A DNA stretch of 14,366 nucleotides from Bacteroidota bacterium (GTDB lineage Bacteria > Bacteroidota > Bacteroidia > Chitinophagales > Chitinophagaceae), in contig JAGWPQ010000216.1 in assembly GCA_028877045.1 (NCBI GenBank), positions 1-14,366 on the forward strand. The letters run 5' to 3'. The notes under the pieces were generated by a model. That model saw only the letters and a program-made list of their open reading frames with translations, was not told the DNA's origin and searched no databases. Below, one piece after another: positions 1 through 5,832 of this stretch. Made by a program: the position numbers and the translations under genes. Each line of letters begins with the position of its first letter. Position 1 is the stretch's first letter.

Positions 1-906
1 GCCATCGTGTGCATGTTCGATCAAATGCCAAACTTTATCTGCACGGTCTGGAAAATTTTTATACAACCAATCATGAAAAATTAATTTTATCGCACCATTC
101 AAACGAATAAAAGTGTATGCCGAAAATGTGGCACCGTTTTCACTTGCCGCTTTCATGATGCGTTGCATTTCGTGTTCGTTCAATCCCGGGATCATCGGCC
201 CCAGCATCACACCCATGCGCACACCTTCATCGCTTAATTCTTTAATTAACCGCAAACGTTGTTTTGCAGTGGTGGTGCGTGGTTCCATCACCAACCGCAA
301 ATCTTCCTCGAAAGAAGTAATGCTTACCAATATGCTGATGAGATTTTTCTTTGCCATTTCTTTCAACAGATCTTTATCACGCAACATGCCTGCGTTCTTG
401 GTGATCATGCCAACGGGCTGATTGAATTCGTTGCACACTTCCAATAATTTTCGTGTGATGCGAAACTTTTTTTCTGCAGGCTGATAACAATCTGTATTGC
501 CGCTTATTGCAATGGGCACACATTCCCATTTGGGATGCATCAAAAATTTTCGCAACAGTTCGGGTGCATTTTTCTTTACAATGATTTTTCTTTCAAAATC
601 AAGTCCAGCGCTGTAACCCCAGTATTCATGGGCATTTCGGGCATAACAATAAATGCAGCCATGCTCGCATCCCTGATACGGATTCATGCTGTACCACATA
701 CCCACATCGGGACTTTCCACTTTATTCACCAAAGTTTTTGATTTGTCTTCGAGATATTGCGTGGCAATATTTGGTTCGGTCCAGTCGTCAATACTTTCGA
801 TATGTTCTTTTACTCTTTCATTTTTTAAAAACCGGTTCTTTGGATTGAACTGTGCACCCCGTCCTTTTTTATATGTGTTATGTTGCTCTTGTTTTTCTTC
901 ATTCAT
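1..906 (-). CDS. PA0069-family radical SAM protein (partial, C-terminus outside window)
   Basis: Reading leftward from an ATG at 906, the frame stays open to base 1, giving 302 residues of a protein that continues past the window edge. It matches the PA0069-type, SplB-like radical SAM family. The 4Fe-4S cluster motif CEHGCIYC (C80, C84, C87) follows the typical NPYQG lead-in, and the family string SGNTDCYQPAE lies near residues 135-145. Such proteins cleave S-adenosylmethionine reductively to make a radical; the substrate of this family is not established, although it is a distant relative of spore photoproduct lyase. Members are usually about 350 residues, so roughly the last 50 are missing. 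It is probably the third gene of a leftward operon, starting 26 bases after the preceding 2H-like gene. The family call is firm; any repair role is inference from neighbours. Confidence 0.88.
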   Translation of the reverse strand, partial: MNEEKQEQHNTYKKGRGAQFNPKNRFLKNERVKEHIESIDDWTEPNIATQYLEDKSKTLVNKVESPDVGMWYSMNPYQGCEHGCIYCYARNAHEYWGYSAGLDFERKIIVKKNAPELLRKFLMHPKWECVPIAISGNTDCYQPAEKKFRITRKLLEVCNEFNQPVGMITKNAGMLRDKDLLKEMAKKNLISILVSITSFEEDLRLVMEPRTTTAKQRLRLIKELSDEGVRMGVMLGPMIPGLNEHEMQRIMKAASENGATFSAYTFIRLNGAIKLIFHDWLYKNFPDRADKVWHLIEHAHDG

Positions 907-932
907 GAAATTGTTTGTTAGGTTTTTACGAA

Positions 933-1544
933 TTATATAAACAAAGCCGTTTGCTTTACTGAGATCTTTTGATTGAGGAATTGAAAATGTTTTACTGTTT
1001 GATATTTTTTTTCTCCAACTTTTCTTTTTACCAATAATATTTCATTTGCCACGAACATGGCGGTGAAAGCGGTGTTGCTGTATTCGAGCCATGCTTTTTC
1101 GTATTGCCATGGTAATAATTTTGCAGCAATGCTGATGTAAGGTTCTGTTATAAAATGAGGTTTATGTTCATCATCCAGCTTCATTAATTTTTGAATGGAT
1201 CTTATTTCTTTCACCAATGCAACAATATTTGTTTTGGTGGCAACATTAATGAAGATGCTGTGCGTAGGAAAGCTGCCAAAATCTTTCAATTCAATGGCAA
1301 ATGGTTTAATAGCGGCAGTTATATTCTGCAAACGATGAATTATTTTTTCTTCCATCATTTCATATTGAGTAAACCGTACCAATGTTATATCAGGCTTTGC
1401 ATAACGATACACGGGTAGTTCAAATGTTTCTGCAAATGATTTTTTTATGGCATTGATCTTATCGCATAGATCTTCATGCGGTTGCAGTATGACCCTGTAC
1501 TCGAATGTTTCGTATACAGGAATGAATGATGATTTTATTTTCAT
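933..1544 (-). CDS. 2H phosphoesterase (2'-5' RNA ligase-like) paralogue lacking both catalytic histidines
   Basis: This 203-residue protein is a diverged tandem paralogue of the next gene upstream. Shared landmarks include a central FPxH segment (residues 92-95) and the C-terminal LLxKRK segment. The 2H superfamily uses two H-x-T/S motifs to act on 2',3'-cyclic phosphates or 2'-5' linkages. Here the first motif reads KPDIT (D52) and the second EPYIS (Y136), so both histidines are replaced while Thr54 and Ser138 remain. It should therefore be inactive in the canonical chemistry; a binding or structural role is inference. The start chosen is ATG at 1544, one base after the stop of the upstream gene, which suggests translational coupling. 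A start at 1586 would overlap that gene by 41 bases and add a 14-residue extension with no counterpart in the paralogue. Confidence 0.82.
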   Translation of the reverse strand: MKIKSSFIPVYETFEYRVILQPHEDLCDKINAIKKSFAETFELPVYRYAKPDITLVRFTQYEMMEEKIIHRLQNITAAIKPFAIELKDFGSFPTHSIFINVATKTNIVALVKEIRSIQKLMKLDDEHKPHFITEPYISIAAKLLPWQYEKAWLEYSNTAFTAMFVANEILLVKRKVGEKKYQTVKHFQFLNQKISVKQTALFI

Positions 1545-1545
1545 C

Positions 1546-2154
1546 TTAATTAAATAAACGATTATCTGCGCCGAGATGAAATACACTCACCTGTTTGCAG
1601 TTATCAAACTGATGTTTTCTTTTCAGCAAGATCAATTGTTGTACTTCGAATGAAGCATGAAAAGATCTCGGTGCATATTCCATAATTGCTTTTTCATAAA
1701 TAGTTGCAGGTAATTTTCGTGCAATGCTCAAATGCGGATGGGTAATGAGTTTCATGGTCGGACAATTATTACCACGCACATATTGATCCACCACTTTCAA
1801 TGACGTTGCTAATTGCCTGAATGGTTGATGATCCTGCACACGCAGATAAACGGTATGCGGCGGAAAACCACTATAATTATTTAATGAAACCGAAAATTTA
1901 TTTTGTGTACTGATGATGCGCTGCATCCAGCGGATGATGGTTTCTTCCATCGTTTCCTTTGCCAGAAAATTACTTACCGTGATATGCGGTTTGGTTTTGA
2001 TGGCAATTTTTTCTTTAAACCGATCGAAGAATAATTTTTTTTCGTCCAGCACTTGCTGATATACTTTTTCATCGGGATGCACTACTAATAAGTATTCGTA
2101 CAAATTGCTGAACAGCGGCAACCGCGTTGCAGGTTCGTGAACAAACATTTCCAT
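1546..2154 (-). CDS. 2H phosphoesterase / 2'-5' RNA ligase family protein
   Basis: The 202-residue product carries both signature motifs of the 2H superfamily: KPHIT (H57, T59) and HPHLS (H141, S143). Spacing and overall length fit the LigT / 2'-5' RNA ligase-like proteins, which in vivo often act as cyclic phosphodiesterases on RNA ends or small nucleotides. The true substrate cannot be read from sequence. It has no signal peptide or membrane segment, so it is presumably cytoplasmic. It is the first gene of the leftward operon, transcribed from the 73-bp gap shared with the divergent umuD-like gene, and is followed one base after its stop by a degenerate copy of itself. The intact motifs here and their loss next door argue for duplication followed by divergence. 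Confidence 0.87.
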   Translation of the reverse strand: MEMFVHEPATRLPLFSNLYEYLLVVHPDEKVYQQVLDEKKLFFDRFKEKIAIKTKPHITVSNFLAKETMEETIIRWMQRIISTQNKFSVSLNNYSGFPPHTVYLRVQDHQPFRQLATSLKVVDQYVRGNNCPTMKLITHPHLSIARKLPATIYEKAIMEYAPRSFHASFEVQQLILLKRKHQFDNCKQVSVFHLGADNRLFN

Positions 2155-2192
2155 AATAAAATTTTATAGGGATAAATATTTTAGCATAAATT

Positions 2193-2209
2193 TACTAAAT
2201 AATTTAGTA
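2193..2209. promoter_or_regulatory. Perfect 17-bp palindrome in divergent promoter region (candidate operator)
   Basis: TACTAAATAATTTAGTA is an exact 8-1-8 inverted repeat centred on base 2201. It lies 18 bases before the umuD-like ATG at 2228 and 38 bases from the 2H gene start at 2154, so it could control both directions. Palindromes of this size are typical binding sites for dimeric repressors. The umuD-like product has no helix-turn-helix, so the factor that would bind must be encoded elsewhere. AT-richness makes chance palindromes likelier, hence moderate confidence. Confidence 0.5.
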
Positions 2210-2227
2210 CAACAAAATTTAATTACA

Positions 2228-2662
2228 ATGGATAACGAAACTTTTTACCGGGCTAAGTACGATGGTTCCAAAAAATTTCATCAACACGACATACAAACGG
2301 CCAATGCCACGGGATTTGGCGCTGCCGCCGATGATTATATGGAACGCGGTATTGATCTGAATGAACAGCTTATCAAAAACAAACCGGCTACTTTTTTCTT
2401 TCGCATGAACAGCGATGCCATGATCGGCGCAGGCATTCACATTGGCGACACATTGATCGTTGACCGCAGTATCAAACCAACAAACGGAAAAGTAATTGTC
2501 GCCATCATGGAAGGAGAATTATTGGTGCGGCGTTTGCAAAAAAATATTAATTCGGTGACTTTAATTTCTGAAAATAAAAAATTTCGAGACATACCATTAT
2601 CTGTTTTCGATGACCGAACAAATGTGTGGGGTGTGGTGACTTATGTGATACATACCCCCTGA
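2228..2662 (+). CDS. umuD: UmuD-like S24-family protein with catalytic Ser/Lys replaced
   Basis: The 144-residue product aligns with E. coli UmuD (139 aa) without gaps from the cleavage site through the catalytic region. T28-G29 corresponds to C24-G25, and the segment after it (AADDYMERGIDLN) closely resembles UmuD AADYVEQRIDLN. The conserved GDSM serine position reads SDAM (A64 for S60), and the TVKKL lysine position reads LVRRL (R101 for K97). The spacings 29-64 and 64-101 equal those in UmuD exactly. UmuD normally cleaves its own N-terminal arm when stimulated by RecA filaments and then joins UmuC to form Pol V. This copy keeps the arm and a possible scissile bond but lacks the Ser-Lys dyad, so self-cleavage is not expected unless S62 substitutes. 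It precedes umuC, separated by an inverted-repeat element. Family is clear; loss of activity is inferred from alignment. Confidence 0.85.
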   Translation: MDNETFYRAKYDGSKKFHQHDIQTANATGFGAAADDYMERGIDLNEQLIKNKPATFFFRMNSDAMIGAGIHIGDTLIVDRSIKPTNGKVIVAIMEGELLVRRLQKNINSVTLISENKKFRDIPLSVFDDRTNVWGVVTYVIHTP

Positions 2663-2672
2663 CCTGTTAATA

Positions 2673-2774
2673 GGAACACAGATGACACGGATTGAAAAGA
2701 TTATCGCAGATATATTCTGCAAAGCAGAATATAAAATCAGTTATCATCCGTTCACTCTGTGTTATCTGTGTTCC
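2673..2774. repeat. 102-bp imperfect inverted-repeat element with internal hairpin, between umuD and umuC
   Basis: Arms of 24 bases (2673-2696 and 2751-2774) match as an inverted repeat at 21 of 24 positions, beginning GGAACACAGAT and ending ATCTGTGTTCC. Inside, TATATTCTGC (2711-2720) and GCAGAATATA (2724-2733) form a perfect 10-bp stem with a 3-base AAA loop. The element starts 10 bases after the umuD stop and encodes nothing. The layout resembles a MITE or other non-autonomous palindromic repeat. I recall similar ACACAGAT-type arms in other bacterial intergenic repeats, but cannot confirm copies outside this window. It may alter transcript continuity or stability between the two genes. Confidence 0.7.
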
Positions 2775-2810
2775 CATTTTTGTATATGAAAAATTTTTTG
2801 CCAAAACAAA

Positions 2811-2836
2811 ATTCCCCCTTCAGGGGGTTAGGGGGT
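2811..2836. repeat. C/G hairpin repeat abutting the umuC start codon
   Basis: CCCCC at 2814-2818 can pair with GGGGG at 2823-2827 (TTCA loop) or with a second GGGGG at 2831-2835. The unit ends one base before the ATG at 2837, so the structure sits where ribosomes would load. It is strikingly GC-rich against its surroundings. It resembles short C/G palindromic units I associate with Bacteroidota intergenic DNA; that resemblance is recollection. Confidence 0.55.
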
Positions 2837-4117
2837 ATGAAAGCAATTGTAGATTGTAACAGTTTTTATTGTTCGTGCGAAAGATTATTTCGCCCCGATC
2901 TGGCGAACAAGCCCGTTGTTGTTTTAAGCAATAACGATGGCTGCATTATTTCGCGAAGCGATGAAGCAAAAAAACTCGGTGTGCAAATGGCAGGGCCATA
3001 TTTTAAAGCAAAACCACTCATCGAAAAATATGGCGTAACAACTTTTTCTTCCAATTATCATTTGTATGGCGACCTGAGTTGGCGTGTAATGGAAACATTG
3101 CGCACGTTGGTTGGCAAAGAAAATGTAGAAGTGTATTCTGTTGATGAATCATTTTTAGATCTGCATCATATTCCTTCCAACGAATTAATTACAGCATCAA
3201 AAGAAATGAAAAACATTGTTGAACAATGGACCGGCATTAAAGTTTCCATTGGTGTAGCACCAACAAAAGTATTGAGTAAAGTTGCCAACCGTTTATCGAA
3301 AAAAAATAAAATCGAAACCGATTGTGTGATGGTGTTGGATGATAAAGAAAAAATAAACGATGCATTGCGACGCACATCGGTTGAAGATATTTGGGGCGTA
3401 GGTTTTCAGTATGCGACAAAATTGCGTCAGCTGAGAATCAATACAGCATTCGATTTGAAACAAATGAGTACCGCATGGGCGCATCGCCATCTCGGCGGTG
3501 TGGTCGGTGTTCGTTTAATTAAAGAATTAAATGGCGAGCCCGCCATTGAGATGGAAGATGAACTCATCAATAAAAAAATGATCGCAACCACAAGAATGTT
3601 TGGCCAGCCTGTTACAAAAATCAAAGACATCAAAGAAGCCATTGCAACATACACATCTCGTGCTGCAGAAAAATTGCGCCGGCAAAACAGTGCAGCAAAA
3701 ACGATCGGTGTTTTCATCGTTCCAAAACAAGAATCACATACCACACATTTTCGTCATGGCCCATCGGTTGGTACATATATTCATTTGCCCGTTGCCACTT
3801 CCATCACCAACGAATTAATTAAACCCGCAGTGCAATTGGTCGATCGGTTATTTGAGGAAGGAAATATTTATAAAAAAGCCGGCGTGATGTTAAGCAATAT
3901 CGTTCCCGACACTTCCATTCAGGGAAATTTATTTTTACCCGAAATAAAAAATAATCAACGTTTGTTGATGAACATGATCGATAATGTAAACTTCAGCATG
4001 CGTGATGATGTGTTGAAATTTGCAGCAAGCGGCACCACAAGAGATTGGAAAATGCGGCAGGAACTCCGTTCAAAAAGATATACCACGCGATGGAACGAAT
4101 TGTTCGAAATAAAATAA
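2837..4117 (+). CDS. umuC: Y-family DNA polymerase, UmuC (Pol V catalytic subunit)
   Basis: The 426-residue product is a full-length UmuC (E. coli UmuC is 422 aa). It opens with MKAIVDCNSFYCSCE, giving catalytic D6 and steric-gate Y11. The second metal motif SVDE supplies D103 and E104. The SNNDGCIISRSDEAK fingers segment, the thumb, little-finger domain and a DUF4113-type C-terminus follow. Near residue 365, QGNLFLP fits a beta-clamp binding motif. The enzyme performs error-prone translesion synthesis with UmuD as partner. The ATG at 2837 is preferred because the family motif begins there. The frame stays open to 2759, but the extra 26 residues translate the inverted-repeat end and the C/G hairpin and look non-native. 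It is the second gene after umuD, 174 bases downstream. All catalytic residues are present, in contrast with its UmuD partner. Confidence 0.95.
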   Translation: MKAIVDCNSFYCSCERLFRPDLANKPVVVLSNNDGCIISRSDEAKKLGVQMAGPYFKAKPLIEKYGVTTFSSNYHLYGDLSWRVMETLRTLVGKENVEVYSVDESFLDLHHIPSNELITASKEMKNIVEQWTGIKVSIGVAPTKVLSKVANRLSKKNKIETDCVMVLDDKEKINDALRRTSVEDIWGVGFQYATKLRQLRINTAFDLKQMSTAWAHRHLGGVVGVRLIKELNGEPAIEMEDELINKKMIATTRMFGQPVTKIKDIKEAIATYTSRAAEKLRRQNSAAKTIGVFIVPKQESHTTHFRHGPSVGTYIHLPVATSITNELIKPAVQLVDRLFEEGNIYKKAGVMLSNIVPDTSIQGNLFLPEIKNNQRLLMNMIDNVNFSMRDDVLKFAASGTTRDWKMRQELRSKRYTTRWNELFEIK

Positions 4118-4163
4118 AGATATTTTTTTTGTTACCCGCAGAAGTATTTCAATGAAGCACCTG

Positions 4164-4178
4164 TTGCGTCGCACACTT
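4164..4178. repeat. Recurrent intergenic motif TTGCGTCGCACACTT (copy 1)
   Basis: This 15-mer lies in the 86-bp gap between the convergent umuC and DUF4136 genes, within a weak stem formed by CTGTTG (4161-4166) and CAACAG (4179-4184). It differs by one base from the copy at 10429-10443, and a third related copy lies on the other strand at 8844-8854. The rest of the gap shows no clear terminator. Confidence 0.4.
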
Positions 4179-4203
4179 CAACAGCAACAATACTTTCAGC
4201 AAA

Positions 4204-4731
4204 TTATTTTTTTATCTCAACGGGAAACTTTTTAAATAATTTTTTCATTCCGCTTTCTGCCATCTTTTGCAATGACGATTTATTGCCGGGCACAATACCT
4301 TCAATCGTCCCCTTCCAGACAACACTGTTTTGCGAAGCATCAACAATGTCCAATGTTACGGCGCCTTCTTTAAAAAGTTCTGCAATGATCTTGTCGCTCT
4401 TTAAACTATAATTTTGCTGACCAATATATTTGGTAGCATCCGAACGAAAATTTGTTTGTTCCCTCACCACAATTCCAATATTGATCAACAGATCGGGATT
4501 GGTGCTTGTTTGTAAATACCCGCGTTTATTCATTTCACCAATAATTGCATTCTTCAAAATATTGGTGCGCTCAATAAAATTTTTGGTAGTGGTATCGCCC
4601 GATGCTTTCAATTCATAAAAATTAAAGGTCTTGTATTTATTAAAATCAATAGTATCAGCGGCTTTGGTGTAAACGATCTTCATCGGCGAGCAAGAAGCAA
4701 ACAACAACAACAGGCAAACAAAATTTTTCAT
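4204..4731 (-). CDS. DUF4136 family lipoprotein
   Basis: The 175-residue product begins with a short hydrophobic signal ending in FASC, a lipobox-like site that would make C14 the lipidated N-terminus. The body fits DUF4136: an early FNKYKTFNFYE segment, then NPDLLINIGI near the middle and VTLDIVDASQNSVVWKGT toward the C-terminus. Proteins of this family are common cell-envelope lipoproteins in Bacteroidota and Proteobacteria; no reaction is known for them. The gene starts 17 bases after the stop of the DUF72 gene in the same direction, so the two are probably co-transcribed. It converges with umuC. The family call is good; function is unknown. Confidence 0.85.
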   Translation of the reverse strand: MKNFVCLLLLFASCSPMKIVYTKAADTIDFNKYKTFNFYELKASGDTTTKNFIERTNILKNAIIGEMNKRGYLQTSTNPDLLINIGIVVREQTNFRSDATKYIGQQNYSLKSDKIIAELFKEGAVTLDIVDASQNSVVWKGTIEGIVPGNKSSLQKMAESGMKKLFKKFPVEIKK

Positions 4732-4748
4732 AATGAACTTTTATTGTT

Positions 4749-5651
4749 CTAAAAAAGTGTTGGCTGAATAAAAACAGGCTTTTGCAAAGTTAAGCCGCAT
4801 ATTGCATTTAATTTATCAATCAAATAAACAGTTAATTCGGGCGAATACGTTTCATCGTGCATGTGCATGAAAAAATATAGTTCTTTCAATCCATTATCCA
4901 GCCAAAATTTTATTCGGTTAATCCATTCATCAATTCTTGTATAATCTGTTGCATGCAAACTGTTGCCTACATAACGGATAAATGCTTTTGGAACGGTAAG
5001 ATGCATATGCGCACAATCTCTACGGCCGCTGGTGTCGGTAATTACAGCACCAACATTTATTTGTTGTAAAGTTTCGAATAATTCGTGGCGGATATTTTCT
5101 TTGGCAAACCAATCGGGATGCCGAACTTCTAAAAAGAATTGCAGATCGGTTGGAAGCGATCTTAAAAAATCAAACAGTTCTTGTTTTCTTTTTGGCGAAA
5201 ATGCATCACTCACCTGAACAAACATAGGGCCTAAATGTTTTTCGAATGCAACAATGCCTCGCAAAAATTCTGAAATAATAAAATCTTTTCCTTTCAAACT
5301 TCCCCGATGTGTTATGCCCTGATACATTTTCGGGCAAAACATAAAATCTTTAGCGCCAGCTTTAGCAGCCCACTTTTCAATACCCGCCGCACCATAAATA
5401 TTATAATGCGTAGCATTCAATTCAATACTATTATAATGTTTTACATAATGATCTAAAAAATCTTTTTCTTTTGTTTTGAGAGGATAAATTTTGCCAAGCC
5501 ATTCTGTTCTTCCCCATTTTGCACAACCAATATAAACTTTAGGATCACCTGTTTTTTTCCCTTTCAATATTTGTTGATTGAATAAAGGTTCCTGCGGTAA
5601 AGAAAAATTAATGGCAGATAATTCTGTTTCGGTGACACGACCAAATTCCAT
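4749..5651 (-). CDS. DUF72 (YecE-like) TIM-barrel protein
   Basis: The 300-residue product matches the DUF72 family. After a roughly 37-residue N-terminal extension it shows the opening VYIGCAKWGRTEWLGKIYP, then HYNSIELNATHY, the KMYQGITH strand, the FLEVRHPDWF motif and the late tyrosine/histidine-rich LYFFMHMHDE segment. DUF72 proteins adopt a TIM-barrel-like fold; their biochemical role is not established, though some are reported near DNA repair or nuclease genes. It appears cytoplasmic. It heads a two-gene leftward operon with the DUF4136 lipoprotein. A TAGATTTG box just upstream fits a Bacteroidota -7 element. The start at 5651 is the first available ATG and leaves a 181-bp divergent gap to the exported protein gene. 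Confidence 0.92.
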   Translation of the reverse strand: MEFGRVTETELSAINFSLPQEPLFNQQILKGKKTGDPKVYIGCAKWGRTEWLGKIYPLKTKEKDFLDHYVKHYNSIELNATHYNIYGAAGIEKWAAKAGAKDFMFCPKMYQGITHRGSLKGKDFIISEFLRGIVAFEKHLGPMFVQVSDAFSPKRKQELFDFLRSLPTDLQFFLEVRHPDWFAKENIRHELFETLQQINVGAVITDTSGRRDCAHMHLTVPKAFIRYVGNSLHATDYTRIDEWINRIKFWLDNGLKELYFFMHMHDETYSPELTVYLIDKLNAICGLTLQKPVFIQPTLF

Positions 5652-5668
5652 TGTATATATTTATGAAT

Positions 5669-5676
5669 CAAATCTA
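5669..5676 (-). promoter_or_regulatory. Candidate -7 promoter box for the DUF72-DUF4136 operon
   Basis: On the minus strand TAGATTTG matches the Bacteroidota -7 consensus TAnnTTTG, 17 bases before the start codon at 5651, implying a very short leader. No convincing TTG box was seen at the expected upstream distance, so this is tentative. Confidence 0.35.
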
Positions 5677-5737
5677 ATAACTTAGAATTGATTTGAATAA
5701 TTGAAAGGAAACTTAAATTTTGATTTTTAACTATCAA

Positions 5738-5771
5738 TTGTTAGCATTTCCTTAAATCTGGCATAGTTTTG
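5738..5771 (+). promoter_or_regulatory. Candidate Bacteroidota-type promoter for the exported WY-repeat protein
   Basis: TTG at 5738-5740 and TAGTTTTG at 5764-5771 fit the -33 TTG and -7 TAnnTTTG elements, separated by 23 bases, at the long end of the usual range. A second TAnnTTTG match, TATATTTG, lies at 5779-5786 without a clear upstream TTG. Either would leave a leader of about 45-60 bases before the ATG. Confidence 0.35.
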
Positions 5772-5832
5772 ATGATAATATATTTGACATTAAACTCTTC
5801 ATCATCATACTCATCTATTAAACATACAATTT

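Noticed and set aside
113..741. Rightward open frames of 60-100 codons over the left end
   Set aside because: They are antisense to the radical SAM gene, whose leftward translation has clear family motifs.
1545..1586. Upstream start for the degenerate 2H gene (217-residue form)
   Set aside because: It would overlap the upstream gene by 41 bases and add residues with no match in the paralogue; ATG at 1544 gives neat one-base spacing.
2759..2836. Upstream start for umuC giving 452 residues
   Set aside because: The extra residues translate the inverted-repeat end and the C/G hairpin; the family motif begins at the ATG at 2837.
3166..3744. Several leftward open frames inside umuC
   Set aside because: No family resemblance; they are frame shadows of a gene with all catalytic residues intact.
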